Assembly (NCBI GenBank): GCA_049282355.1
Contig: JBAPTW010000008.1
Span: forward strand, 1-64,000
Reading direction: 5' to 3'
From: JAGTVB01 sp049282355
GTDB taxonomy: Bacteria; Pseudomonadota; Gammaproteobacteria; HK1
Length of the DNA: 64,000 nt
Part shown: positions 26,912 to 36,502 of the stretch, piece by piece
Layout: every line of letters starts with the position of its first letter
Numbering within the stretch: the first letter of the stretch is position 1
Notes under the pieces: generated by a model
Database searches by the model: none
What the model saw: the letters and a program-made list of their open reading frames with translations, nothing else
What the model was told of the DNA's origin: nothing
Translations under genes and position numbers: made by a program

Positions 26912-28044
26912 AGAATGCTTCGCTCGTCGTTTAAGTCCAGTTTCTCGCCAGATGCAAGGTGCTCTCGACAGTGGCGAATCACGTCGAAAGAGCCTTTTCC
27001 ATACGCCGGCTGTCATCCAGTTCGCCCCGGCAACAAGGACCATGGGCAGAGGTTCTGGAGCCGGATGAGAAACACTGCCCCTTGCTATCTAGCTGCCAAG
27101 CCAGGCAGCGGCCCCTACGAAGCCTGTAGCGCTGACTCCCTTTCCCAAGCCGTGAAGGCCGGTATACCTTACACGATACGCTAGCTACAGTCATGCCTGG
27201 GACCCGCAAGGGAATCGTCTGCCAGATTTTGCCGCGCTGATTGTCTCGGCCAGATAACGTCTCTTGGCCGTTTTACGATCGGCCATCTCTAAAATCTCTA
27301 GCAAAATCCGTTCTGACTTGTCTGATGCCGCACAATAAAGGACCCGCTTGTTGTATCCACGTTTATCAGCCGATCCCGGAGAGGTCACACCGATCGCCTC
27401 AAGCCAGCAAGGGCATTTGCATGACACCGCTATCTGCCTCAGTGGTGAGCGATGTGCGACGCTGACATACACCTGCGCTACGAGACTATGAGCCCGTAGC
27501 AATGGCGCTGCGGGTATCCTCTGAAAAAGCCCCCAGAGCGAATTCGGCGGATTATTGACGATGCCCTCACCGTACGCATACGGTGCCACCAATCACTGCT
27601 TCACGTCATTCGCGCTTTGCCAACACCCTGAGCAACATTGGCTGCCACTACCGCCGACAACAGCGGCAATATCAGACAATCCTTAAGATCCTCCCCGCAG
27701 ATACCCATCGACCAACACAGGAATCCATGCGAGGCGGGAGCTGCCAACTAAACTTAAACAGGATCATCCTGCGACTGCCCGACAGGGAGTTATAAAAAGC
27801 TCGGCAGCTGTTTAACTCAAGAATTTTTAGAAGCATTCATTGTCGCCAATCTTTACACTGGCTCTACCAGGGATACGCGTCAACTCCAAAATATCGCTGA
27901 TTTATCTACTTTTTTTATGCTTGGTGCAAGTCTTGCGCTGGCACGACTCGATCAGTCTTCGTGCACATCCATGCCGTGAGCCCGTGAGCCTTAACAGCGA
28001 GAAGATTGCTACTAAAGTAACTGAACGATCGATAGGAGGTCGCT
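26912..28044. other. Long intergenic stretch, possible decayed gene
   Basis: About 1.1 kb without a gene that can be supported. A minus-strand frame at 27191-27592 has a protein-like tail (SERILLEILEMADRKTAKRR), but no family, no ribosome site and a low-complexity leader; it may be a remnant. A run resembling half of the dispersed repeat (GCAGCTGTTTAACTC) lies near 27803. GATAGGAGGTCGCT at the right end is the Shine-Dalgarno of the next gene. Confidence 0.35.
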
Positions 28045-28539
28045 ATGCCACCCACACTCGAACGTGCGCCCACCCAGCGCTGCAACTTATTAGAGCGGCG
28101 GCGTGGGCCGCCTCGGCGCCAAAGCTGTCCCTTGTTTGCCGATTGGCGCTTTCTACTGCGGGGGCGACGAAGGATGCTGCGACGGTCGAGCGATCAGCGA
28201 GGAGTGTGCCTCGATTGGCATCCCGCGAGCCTGTGGGTAGTGGCACTGGGTATCTTGGTGCTGAGCGCTCTGGATGCGGCACTCACGCTTACTCTGATGC
28301 AACACGGAGCGAGCGAGGCTAATCCTCTTTTGCGTCCCCTGATAGAGCACGATAGGCACGAGTTCATCAACTTGAAGCTGCTGCTAACGGCAGTACCCTT
28401 GGTATTGCTCGTGGCTCACTCGAGGTTTGTGATCTACAGGTATATTAGGGTCGAGCGAATTATACACGGCCTTCTTCTAGTTTATCTCGTCGTCATCGCA
28501 TACGAGCTGCTCTTGCTCAATTTTCTGACTGCAAAATAG
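28045..28539 (+). CDS. DUF5658-type small membrane protein
   Basis: A 164-residue protein with a basic, Arg-rich N-terminal 50 residues followed by three membrane helices: SLWVVALGILVLSALDAALT, LKLLLTAVPLVLLVAHSR and IHGLLLVYLVVIAYELLLL. The motif DAALTLTLMQHGASEANPLL is the DUF5658 signature (Asp in the first helix, then HGA-E-NP). The function of this family is not known. A strong GGAGG lies 6 bases before the ATG. It stands alone between rsd and pgm. Confidence 0.75.
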   Translation: MPPTLERAPTQRCNLLERRRGPPRRQSCPLFADWRFLLRGRRRMLRRSSDQRGVCLDWHPASLWVVALGILVLSALDAALTLTLMQHGASEANPLLRPLIEHDRHEFINLKLLLTAVPLVLLVAHSRFVIYRYIRVERIIHGLLLVYLVVIAYELLLLNFLTAK

Positions 28540-28678
28540 GCATTGGAGATCTGAAAGCAAATACCCCGGAACGGATCGCTAATCGAACACTATCCAAGGA
28601 TGCCAAGAGGCGCTATTCTGAGAGCCCTTTCTAAGCGCAACCGCATCATAATTACCCCGAATTACCCGGTGCGAAATA

Positions 28679-30313
28679 ATGACTATAGAAACCATAAGTA
28701 CCACACCCTTTGACGACCAAGAGCCTGGAACGTCAGGGTTGCGAAAAAAGGTGGCAGTATTCAAGCGAAATCACTACCTAGAGAATTTCGTCCAATCCAT
28801 CTTTGACACGTTGGGAGACTGTCGCGACAAAACGCTTGTGCTCGGCGGTGATGGCCGTTACTTCAACCGACAGGCCATTCAGATCATAGTGAAGATGGCT
28901 GCTGCGCACGGCTTCGCCACCGTGCTCTTGGGACAAGGCGGTCTGCTCTCAACCCCCGCTGCGTCGTGCATCATCCGACGGTATCACGCCTATGGCGGAA
29001 TCATCCTCTCAGCGAGCCATAATCCTGGAGGCCCAGAGGAGGATTTCGGCCTCAAGTACAACGCCAGCAATGGCGGCCCCGCTCCAGAACAATTGACCGA
29101 AGCCTTTTATGTGCGCAGCCGCAATCTCACTCAATATCGTATTGCCCAGGCAGATGACATTGACCTGGACACGCTGGGAGAGCAGCGAATGGGTGAGATG
29201 ACGCTGCGCATCATCGATCCTGTCGACGACTATGCGCGTTTGATGCAGGAGTTATTCGATTTCGACCGCATTCGAGCGCTGTTTCAAGCAGGCAGTTTCG
29301 CCATGCGATTTGATGCGATGCACGCCATTACGGGACCGTACGCCAAACGGATTCTCGAGGAACAGCTCGGGGCCCCCTCAGGGACTGTAATGAACGGCGT
29401 CCCGCTTGAGGATTTTGGCGGCGAGCATCCGGATCCGAATTTAGTTCATGCACACGACCTGGCCGAGCTCATGTACGGACCGTCGGCCCTTTCCTTTGGC
29501 GCCGCATCGGACGGCGATGGTGATCGCAATATGGTCATGGGACGAGAGTTCTTCGTCACGCCGAGCGACAGTCTAGCGGTGCTTGCCGCCAACGCTCACC
29601 ATCTTCCAGGCTACCGCTCCCGCCTTGCCGGCGTGGCCCGCTCGATGCCGACCAGCCGAGCAGTAGATCGGGTGGCGAGCCATCTTGGTATCGAGAGCTT
29701 TGAAACGCCAACCGGTTGGAAGTTCTTTGGAAACTTGCTCGATGCCGGACGGATCACGCTTTGCGGCGAAGAGAGTTTTGGCACCGGATCGAATCATGTA
29801 AGGGAGAAGGACGGCCTTTGGGCGGTACTTTTCTGGATCAACCTGCTCGCCGAGAAGCGCACCTCGGTGGCGGAGATCGTGCGCGAACACTGGCGTCGCT
29901 TCGGGCGCGATTATTACACCCGCCATGACTATGAAGCACTGGATGCCGAGATCGGTCGACAGATAATGGACGGATTGGCTGCGCAGCTCGAGAGTCTTCC
30001 GGGACAGTCCTTCGGAAGCTACCAGGTCATCTCGGCGGATGATTTCAGCTATCGCGACCCGGTAGACAACAGTTACACAGAGCACCAGGGCATTCGCATA
30101 TTCTTTGAAAATGACGCCCGCATCGTCTTCCGACTCTCCGGCACCGGGACCGAAGGTGCAACCTTGCGGATATATATCGAAAGGTTCGAGCCCGATCCCG
30201 AGAACCACGGATCAGATCCACAGGATGCGCTCAAGGAGGCGATCGATGTCGCCGAGGCGCTTTGTAAGGTCAAGGCATTGAGCGGCCGCAGCCGACCCGA
30301 CGTCATCACATAG
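28679..30313 (+). CDS. pgm: Phosphoglucomutase, alpha-D-glucose type
   Basis: A 544-residue four-domain phosphohexomutase. The phosphoserine loop is ILSASHNPGG, the metal loop DGDGDRNM, the sugar-binding loop CGEESFGTGSNH and the phosphate-contact loop FRLSGTGTEGATLRIY. The early FGTSGLR-type loop is EPGTSGLRKKV. It interconverts glucose-1-phosphate and glucose-6-phosphate in the cytosol, feeding glycogen or nucleotide-sugar synthesis. Length matches the Agrobacterium/eukaryote-like Pgm (about 542-560). With glk (43328) and the GT4 synthase (50420) it could serve storage polysaccharide metabolism, though the genes are not adjacent. GTG and ATG alternatives exist; ATG 28679 is used. Confidence 0.95.
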   Translation: MTIETISTTPFDDQEPGTSGLRKKVAVFKRNHYLENFVQSIFDTLGDCRDKTLVLGGDGRYFNRQAIQIIVKMAAAHGFATVLLGQGGLLSTPAASCIIRRYHAYGGIILSASHNPGGPEEDFGLKYNASNGGPAPEQLTEAFYVRSRNLTQYRIAQADDIDLDTLGEQRMGEMTLRIIDPVDDYARLMQELFDFDRIRALFQAGSFAMRFDAMHAITGPYAKRILEEQLGAPSGTVMNGVPLEDFGGEHPDPNLVHAHDLAELMYGPSALSFGAASDGDGDRNMVMGREFFVTPSDSLAVLAANAHHLPGYRSRLAGVARSMPTSRAVDRVASHLGIESFETPTGWKFFGNLLDAGRITLCGEESFGTGSNHVREKDGLWAVLFWINLLAEKRTSVAEIVREHWRRFGRDYYTRHDYEALDAEIGRQIMDGLAAQLESLPGQSFGSYQVISADDFSYRDPVDNSYTEHQGIRIFFENDARIVFRLSGTGTEGATLRIYIERFEPDPENHGSDPQDALKEAIDVAEALCKVKALSGRSRPDVIT

Positions 30314-30383
30314 CAAGTACTATTACTGCAGGATGCCCGGCGACGCGATGCAACCAGCCAGCAAGTAACGCGCGCAGGAGACA

Positions 30384-31832
30384 ATGCCGTTGATGTCCAT
30401 GATTTCGACGCAAACGACACCCGGCTTCGAGATGCTTGACCCCCCACAATTTCACTCTATTTCCGAGCACCTCGCTGCCTTTACGACGTCCCTCTCACTT
30501 TCCGAGATCCCATCACCGGTCATCCATCACGCCAAGCTCCACATCCTCGACACGCTGGGTGTGGGTCTTGCTGCCAGCAGCTTCGATTTTGCCAAGACGG
30601 CGCTAGCGGGAATTCAATGCTTGGGAGAGAGTGGGCAAATCCCGGTCATTGGATTCCCGGTAACACTCTCCGTGCGCGACGCTGCGCTCCTGACGGGCAC
30701 GCTCATCCACGGCCTCGACTTTGACGATACGCACTTAGCAAGCATCGTGCATCCATCGGCAAGCGCGCTCGCGGCTGTTCTCAGTGCGGGAACCGCCCAT
30801 CATGCCAGTGGTGGTGAAGCATTGCTGGCTTATCTCGCCGCCGTGGAAACGGTCACCCGCCTTGGTTGCGCTGTGGCCGGCGATTTTCACCGTGTTGGGC
30901 TCCATCCGACGGGACTCCTTGGCGCTTTCAGCTGTGTGCTTGCCATTGGGCGCGTGGCACGACTGAATGCCAAGCAGATGACGGATGCGCAAGGCATCGT
31001 ACTTAGCATGGCTGGGGGTAGCCTGGAGTTCCTCGAAGAGGGAACCTGGACCAAAAGACTGCATCCCGGTTGGGCAGCCGTCTGCGCACTTACCGCAACA
31101 GCACTTGCCAGCCAGGGTTTTGCCGGACCGCGGCTAGCGTATGAAGGCCGGTTTGGGCTCTATCGCATGCACCTAGGTGCCGAGGCCGCCGTCGATTGGC
31201 ACGCTTGTACCAAGGCGCTGGGATCAGAATGGGAAATGCTGCGGGTTCGCTTTAAGCCTTATCCCGCGTGCCACTTTACTCACGCATTCATTGACGCTGC
31301 CCTTAAGCTTGCCCAAGACCATCACATATTACCTGCACATATCGACTCGATCACGGCGCGCATTGCGGCCGGCGAGGTGGCAACGGTGTGCGAGCCGCAA
31401 CCAAGTAAACGTCGACCGCGCAATGCCTATGAAGCGCAATTCAGTGTTCACTATGCCATTGCCGCGAGTCTCCTGCGCCAACGCTTCACCTTAAGTGAGC
31501 TCACACCTGAGTGCCTTACGGACCCCACAATTCTCGCCCTCTGCGATCGCACCCACTATGAAATTGACCCCGACGCGCCCTTCCCGCAGCAATATGCCGG
31601 CGACATCGTGGTCACAATGCACGACGGCAAACAACTGCGGCAAACGGAACTCGGGCAGGATGCGCTCGCCGGCGCCTTGCTTTCCGAGGAACGCACCATC
31701 GCCAAGTTTGAAAAAAATGCCAGCCTCGCGCTTGACCCCCCGGCAGTACGCCGGATCTTGGATCGGGTCATGCGTCTCGACGAACTGCCAGATGTCGCCT
31801 TGCTGATGGAAGCTCTTTCTACCGAGGGCTAG
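30384..31832 (+). CDS. MmgE/PrpD family protein
   Basis: A 482-residue MmgE/PrpD protein. Typical blocks are HAKLHILDTLGVGLAAS, TGTLIHGLDFDDTHLASIVHPSASALAAVL, GFHPTG-like RVGLHPTGLLGAF, FKPYPACHFTHAFIDAAL and PRNAYEAQFSVHYAIA. The family includes 2-methylcitrate dehydratase PrpD, cis-aconitate decarboxylase and iminodisuccinate epimerase, so the substrate is uncertain. AGGAG precedes the ATG. No prpB, prpC or acnD is next to it, which argues against a complete methylcitrate cycle here. Being close to a pathway consuming propionyl-CoA and making mesaconyl and citramalyl intermediates, a C5-dicarboxylate substrate is possible but unproven. It converges on the EF-G-like gene with a 9-base gap. 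Confidence 0.85.
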   Translation: MPLMSMISTQTTPGFEMLDPPQFHSISEHLAAFTTSLSLSEIPSPVIHHAKLHILDTLGVGLAASSFDFAKTALAGIQCLGESGQIPVIGFPVTLSVRDAALLTGTLIHGLDFDDTHLASIVHPSASALAAVLSAGTAHHASGGEALLAYLAAVETVTRLGCAVAGDFHRVGLHPTGLLGAFSCVLAIGRVARLNAKQMTDAQGIVLSMAGGSLEFLEEGTWTKRLHPGWAAVCALTATALASQGFAGPRLAYEGRFGLYRMHLGAEAAVDWHACTKALGSEWEMLRVRFKPYPACHFTHAFIDAALKLAQDHHILPAHIDSITARIAAGEVATVCEPQPSKRRPRNAYEAQFSVHYAIAASLLRQRFTLSELTPECLTDPTILALCDRTHYEIDPDAPFPQQYAGDIVVTMHDGKQLRQTELGQDALAGALLSEERTIAKFEKNASLALDPPAVRRILDRVMRLDELPDVALLMEALSTEG

Positions 31833-31841
31833 TCGGGCACC

Positions 31842-33893
31842 CTACTCTTCGTCCGGCGAGGGCTTAAATTCCGCCATGAGCCGTTGCTGCGTTTGCGCAG
31901 GCACCGGATCATAGTGGCTAAAAGCAATGGTATAGGATCCAGCACCCCCTGTGACTGCTTTGAGCTGCGAGGCATAATTGTCGAGCTCGCTGAGGGGTGC
32001 CTGTCCGGACACCACGACCATCCCTCCTGGTAAGGATTCCGTGCCGTTGATTCGCCCCCGCTTGCCGGAGAGGTCGCTTGCAATATCACCCATATTCTCT
32101 TGCGGCACGGTAATCTGAATGTCCACGATGGGCTCGAGCACAATAGGCTTCGCCTTGGACACAGCGTCGAGAAAGGCTTTCTTTCCTGCGGCCACAAAAG
32201 CCACTTCTTTTGAATCAACAGGGTGATGCTTGCCATCGTAGAGGCTAACCTTTACGTCTGCGATGGGATAACCTGCGATCGCTCCGAAGGCCAAAACCTG
32301 CCGTACCCCTTTCTCTACGGCGGGTATAAACTGTCCCGGGATGACACCGCCAACAACGTTATCAACAAACTCAAAACCGTCGCCACGTGTCAGTGGTTCC
32401 ACCCGCAGAAATACTTCACCAAACTGCCCAGCACCTCCCGTTTGTTTCTTGTGGCGATGATGCCCTTCAGCGTTCATCGTAATCGTCTCGCGGTAGGCGA
32501 TCTTTGGCGGCTGGGTCTCCACCTCCACGTTGTAGCGCGACTTCATTCGCTCCAGCATGATGCGCATGTGTAGCTCGCCCAGCCCCCGCGCCACGGTCTC
32601 ATTGGTGGCGGCGTTGTGCTCAATCCGAAAACAAGGGTCTTCGGCGCTCAATTTCTGTAGGGTATCGGAAAGCTTTTGTTCATCACCACGGGTCTTGGCG
32701 CGTATGGCTAAGCCAAACATCGGCTCAGGCAATGCGATCGGCTGCAGAGAAATATGGTCTTCATCGTGGGAGTCGTGCAGCACCGCATCAATTTGGATAT
32801 CATCTATCTTGGCCACAGCACAGAGGTCGCCCGGAATGCCGGCATCGATCTCCACGTGATCCTTGCCCTGCAACTTAAGGAGGTGACCTACTTTAAAAGG
32901 CTTTCGTGCATCATTGATAAAGAGCTGGCTGTCTTTGGTGACAACGCCTTGATGCACCCGAAAAGCCGCTAGCCTACCCACGAACGGATCAATCAGCACG
33001 TTAAAGACATGGGCCAGAGCATGTCGCTCTTGCTCAGGCACGATTTCAACCGCTTCGACTCTGTCACCTTGATTGCGGAAAAACAGCGGCGGATTACCCT
33101 CTTTCGGATTCGGCATCAACCTCGCCAGAACTTCTAACAATTCTGCAACACCGGCTCCGGTATGCGCGGAAACAAAGCAGATAGGGATGAGATGCCCTTC
33201 CCGTAACGCTTTCTCAAAGGGATCATGGAGTTGTCCTGGACTCATCTCTTCACCCTGCTCCAAATAGAGCTCCATCAACCCCTCGTCGATTTCAACCACC
33301 TGCTCCACGATGCGTGTGTGCGCCTCCTCTACAGATGAAATGTCGGTTGCATTCGAAGAAGGCTCAAAGAAACAGTCGACCACTGACTGCCCACCCTGGG
33401 CTGGAAGATTAAGGGGTAAACACTCTCGTCCAAAATCTTCCTCGATGCGGGCGAGCAACTCCGACAGATCGGCGTCCTCGGCATCAATCTTATTGATGAT
33501 GATCAGTCGACACTGGCGGCGACTGCCGGCCGCCTCCACGATACGCCGGGTGCTCATTTCGATTCCTGCCCGTGCATCGATGACTACCGCCGCCGTCTCC
33601 ACCGCGGGTAGTACACTGAACGCATGGCACAAGAAATCTGGATAACCCGGCGTATCCACCATGTTGATGTGCCTGCCACGAAACACGGTGCTCGCGAGCG
33701 AAGCTCGCAAGGAATGCTGGAATTCTTTTTCCAGAGGATCGAAGTCGCAGACGGTGCTTCCCTTGGCTACCTCACCCTTGGAAGGAATGGTTCCGGCCTG
33801 GAATAACAACGCCTCGATAAGAGTGGTCTTACCCGACGCTGCATGGCCAACAAATGCAATGTTTCGGATATCTTCGGTCTTATAGTCCGGCAT
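31842..33893 (-). CDS. Elongation factor G-like GTPase (EF-G2 type)
   Basis: A 683-residue translational GTPase. G1 is GHAASGKTT, G3 is DTPGYPDF, G4 is NKIDAED; domain II (about 290-380), III (DPCFRIEHNAATNETV, GLGELHMRIMLERMK), IV (HKKQTGGAGQFGEVFLRVEP) and V (IVDIQITVPQENMGDIASDL) all follow in order. It is somewhat shorter than canonical EF-G (about 700), with AAS in place of DAG in the P-loop and no ribosomal-protein or tuf gene nearby, so it belongs with the accessory EF-G-like proteins of unclear role. A canonical fusA presumably lies elsewhere. It is monocistronic on the minus strand. Confidence 0.9.
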   Translation of the reverse strand: MPDYKTEDIRNIAFVGHAASGKTTLIEALLFQAGTIPSKGEVAKGSTVCDFDPLEKEFQHSLRASLASTVFRGRHINMVDTPGYPDFLCHAFSVLPAVETAAVVIDARAGIEMSTRRIVEAAGSRRQCRLIIINKIDAEDADLSELLARIEEDFGRECLPLNLPAQGGQSVVDCFFEPSSNATDISSVEEAHTRIVEQVVEIDEGLMELYLEQGEEMSPGQLHDPFEKALREGHLIPICFVSAHTGAGVAELLEVLARLMPNPKEGNPPLFFRNQGDRVEAVEIVPEQERHALAHVFNVLIDPFVGRLAAFRVHQGVVTKDSQLFINDARKPFKVGHLLKLQGKDHVEIDAGIPGDLCAVAKIDDIQIDAVLHDSHDEDHISLQPIALPEPMFGLAIRAKTRGDEQKLSDTLQKLSAEDPCFRIEHNAATNETVARGLGELHMRIMLERMKSRYNVEVETQPPKIAYRETITMNAEGHHRHKKQTGGAGQFGEVFLRVEPLTRGDGFEFVDNVVGGVIPGQFIPAVEKGVRQVLAFGAIAGYPIADVKVSLYDGKHHPVDSKEVAFVAAGKKAFLDAVSKAKPIVLEPIVDIQITVPQENMGDIASDLSGKRGRINGTESLPGGMVVVSGQAPLSELDNYASQLKAVTGGAGSYTIAFSHYDPVPAQTQQRLMAEFKPSPDEE

Positions 33894-34057
33894 GTGTTGA
33901 TTTCCCCCTACCCTTCAATTTGTTGTGAGACGATTTTCTCACCCGTACCTTGAGGCGTAAACTCGTCTTTTTACTCCTTGGATAGGCGACAAAACAAAAA
34001 AAGCCGGGATCGTTTATCGTCTCATCCAAGCTATAGCCGCTATACACTGACAATATT

Positions 34058-35158
34058 TTAAGGTAGGTGAGTACGGGCTAGATACTCGCGCGATTGCATC
34101 TCTTCGAGGCGGCTAATGGTTCTCTCAAACGCAAAAACAAGTCTTCCCTCAGGATAGTAAAGGTCACCCGGAGGCGACGCAGCGGAGACAATGAGATTGA
34201 CGTTGCGATCGTAGAATACATCGACTAACTGAATAAAGCGCGCCGCCTTATCGTTATCCGTATTGCCCATCAGTGGGATATTGGCAATCAGCACCGTGTG
34301 ATAGTCACGCCCAATCTCCATATAATCGGCAACACTGCGCGGGCCATCACACAGTTCCTTAAAATCAAACCAGGCGATACCATCGGCACTACGCACGGTC
34401 CTGATGGGCCGACCCTCGATTTCCAGGACTTCGCCGACCAGAACACCTTCGGGTCCTAATCGATTGAAACTTTCGAGTAGGCTCTTGTCCGATGCTTCAT
34501 CGAGAGGCCAATGGTAAATTTCTGCTTTTTCCAGGGCGCGCAGCCGATAGTCCTCCGGACTATCGAGATGCAGCACCTCTGTGTGGGTTTTCAGCAAATC
34601 GATGGCAGGCAAAAACCGCTCGCGCTGAAGACCTCCACGATAGAGATCATCCGGCGCGATGTTTGAGGTGGCCACGAGCGTCACGCCACGCTCGAATAAC
34701 GCCGCCAACAAACGCCCAAGCAGCATCGCATCAGCGACATCCGAAACATGAAATTCGTCGAGACAGATGATGCGAGCGCGCCTCACCAGACGTTCCGCTA
34801 CCACCTTCAAAGGGTCCGGTGTGTGTCGAAGGGTCTTGAGCTCCGCGTGGATCTGCTGCATGAAGCGGTGGAAGTGCACCCGTAACTTCTTTTCAAGCGG
34901 CAGGCACTCGTGGAAGCCATTAACCAAATGTGTCTTACCGCGGCCGACACCACCCCACAGGTACAATCCCGTGATCGGTGCCCCTGGCTGAGCGCGAAGT
35001 CGGTGCTTCAGCGTCATTATCCAACCCTGCCGCAACTCATTTTGCGCCAATAAATCGGCATACAAACGCTGCAAGGCTTCAACCGCCATCTCCTGCACAA
35101 GGTCGTAGCTCAGCTCCCCCTTTTTCAGCTCAGCTCGGTATCGTTCCAATGGCGTCAT
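34058..35158 (-). CDS. zapE: Cell division protein ZapE (AFG1-like ATPase)
   Basis: A 366-residue AFG1/ZapE P-loop ATPase. Walker A is GGVGRGKTHLVNGF, Walker B IICLDEFHVSDVADAMLLGRLL, sensor region VTLVATSNIAPDDLY, and a conserved tail RTISRLEEMQSREYL. In E. coli ZapE binds the Z-ring and destabilises FtsZ polymers during late constriction or stress. It starts 15 bases downstream of the DUF6134 gene end, with both on the minus strand, so the two may be co-transcribed. The ATG at 35158 has only a weak GGCGGG upstream. Confidence 0.93.
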   Translation of the reverse strand: MTPLERYRAELKKGELSYDLVQEMAVEALQRLYADLLAQNELRQGWIMTLKHRLRAQPGAPITGLYLWGGVGRGKTHLVNGFHECLPLEKKLRVHFHRFMQQIHAELKTLRHTPDPLKVVAERLVRRARIICLDEFHVSDVADAMLLGRLLAALFERGVTLVATSNIAPDDLYRGGLQRERFLPAIDLLKTHTEVLHLDSPEDYRLRALEKAEIYHWPLDEASDKSLLESFNRLGPEGVLVGEVLEIEGRPIRTVRSADGIAWFDFKELCDGPRSVADYMEIGRDYHTVLIANIPLMGNTDNDKAARFIQLVDVFYDRNVNLIVSAASPPGDLYYPEGRLVFAFERTISRLEEMQSREYLARTHLP

Positions 35159-35173
35159 CGGTAGCGACCCGCC

Positions 35174-35911
35174 TCAAGGTACTGTCAACACCAGGGCACC
35201 CATTGTCCCTCCTTTCACTGGAAACCGCGCAAAAGTGACGATTCCTCGGGAGTCGTACCAGATTTCAGCGTGCAAGTCCCCGCCAATCCGAAAACGAGAG
35301 CTTAATGGCTGCTGACGACCGGGGCGCATGCTAGGACTGCTCAGCATCCGTGCCGTGACTGATTTAATGCGTCCTTTAGTTGGTTCAATGACCTTTGAAC
35401 TTGCAATGCTCTCTTTGCACCACGCCGAAAGCAAAGGCGTGTCCCGCGGCACTTCATAGGGCCCGCCTTTACCATCCACGTAGAGGGTTGTGGCCTGCGG
35501 CGATACACGCACCATTCGGCGCTCACCGTTGTCCACCGTCACACCCTGAAAGTCTATCAGCGAGCCCTGATGCCACTGCTCCTCCGAGACATGGGTAAAG
35601 CGAAATAAGCTATGGGAAAAAATCCGTGCATCGACATCGATCGTATTATGCACCGTCAGCAGTTCCCCCTCACGATCGAAGACGATTACCAGTTCCCCAA
35701 CCGGTTCACCCATCCATTGAATTTCGTACTCAAGTCGTTGTAGATCGGACGGAAGTTTGCATTCGATCCCCTGTACCGGCGCAGGCATGAGCGAAGACAA
35801 AATGGCGCCGGCAAAAGCGATGAGAACGCAGCGCACAAACAGCGGTTGGCAAGCGGACAAAGTAAGATGCACGAGCGAGGGAAATGCCTTGGCAATGAGC
35901 CTGAATGGCAT
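35174..35911 (-). CDS. DUF6134/DUF3108-like exported protein
   Basis: About 245 residues from ATG 35911; a longer GTG start at 35983 lacks a ribosome site. A signal segment (FVRCVLIAFAGAILSSL) precedes a beta-rich domain. ARIFSHSLFRFTHVSEEQWH followed by LIDFQGVTVDNGERR fits the DUF6134 pattern (similar to DUF3108): an exported beta-sheet protein probably of the periplasm or outer membrane. The family function is unknown. A few upstream residues suggest that a frameshifted longer leader is unlikely. It precedes zapE on the same strand. Confidence 0.65.
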   Translation of the reverse strand: MPFRLIAKAFPSLVHLTLSACQPLFVRCVLIAFAGAILSSLMPAPVQGIECKLPSDLQRLEYEIQWMGEPVGELVIVFDREGELLTVHNTIDVDARIFSHSLFRFTHVSEEQWHQGSLIDFQGVTVDNGERRMVRVSPQATTLYVDGKGGPYEVPRDTPLLSAWCKESIASSKVIEPTKGRIKSVTARMLSSPSMRPGRQQPLSSRFRIGGDLHAEIWYDSRGIVTFARFPVKGGTMGALVLTVP

Positions 35912-36141
35912 GTTTGAGTCTTGGTAAATTTTTATACTACCCTTTCTAACGCTCACCGCCAAGCAGCTAGGGCTTGTCGACACACCGCTCGATTCGCTTT
36001 CCCTGCTATAGCCGGCATGGAATCAAGAAATTGCGCCGCAGGGCGTGGGTCCGGGCAGCTCGTCAGTCATCCGCCACGGCTTCTTTATCACCGCGCACAA
36101 TGTTTGGTATAGTGAACAAAGAGCAAAGAGGTCACGACGCC

Positions 36142-36441
36142 ATGAAGAACATCGAGGCGCTTTCTAAAGAAGAGCGAGTTTTGCGGGTAATGAGGGTAGT
36201 GCTTATCGATGTTATCCGCGATACCACCACTAAGCCGGGACTTCGCCACCCGCTTTCAGAGCGCACGCGTGACGAAATTCGCCAATGTCTCGAGTTGATC
36301 GCCGCTCGCCAAGCAGAATTCGCCGAGGCAGCAGGCGCGCCGATGAAAGAACGGCCCGTTTTCGCCGATCAGCCTCGCAAGTCCGCCGTCGTTGAGTTCA
36401 ACCACAGCCGGTCATCGCCTGCAACTACAGACAAGGACTAA
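36142..36441 (+). CDS. Small conserved-looking protein of unknown function
   Basis: A 99-residue soluble protein: a helical N-terminal part (LSKEERVLRVMRVVLIDVIRDTT), PGLRHPLSERTRDEIRQCLELI, then a charged disordered tail. The start ATG 36142 is chosen because AGAGGTCACGACGCC gives a well-placed Shine-Dalgarno; the frame is open upstream without such a site. I do not recognise a named family, but codon use and composition are like the neighbours. Its TAA is followed at once by a dispersed-repeat copy (36441-36499). Confidence 0.65.
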   Translation: MKNIEALSKEERVLRVMRVVLIDVIRDTTTKPGLRHPLSERTRDEIRQCLELIAARQAEFAEAAGAPMKERPVFADQPRKSAVVEFNHSRSSPATTDKD

Positions 36442-36499
36442 GAGGGTGTTTTAAAACCCCGGCGAGCGCTGGAGTCGCAAGGCGCACGGTGGCGCGCCA
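36441..36499. repeat. Dispersed repeat, left half (GGTG variant)
   Basis: AGAGGGTGTTTTAAAACCCC, then GCGAGCGCTGGAGTCGCAAG and GCGCACGGTGG: the variant left end shared with 50154 and 63949, with an interior shared with 44340-44391. Confidence 0.6.
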
Positions 36500-36502
36500 T
36501 CG

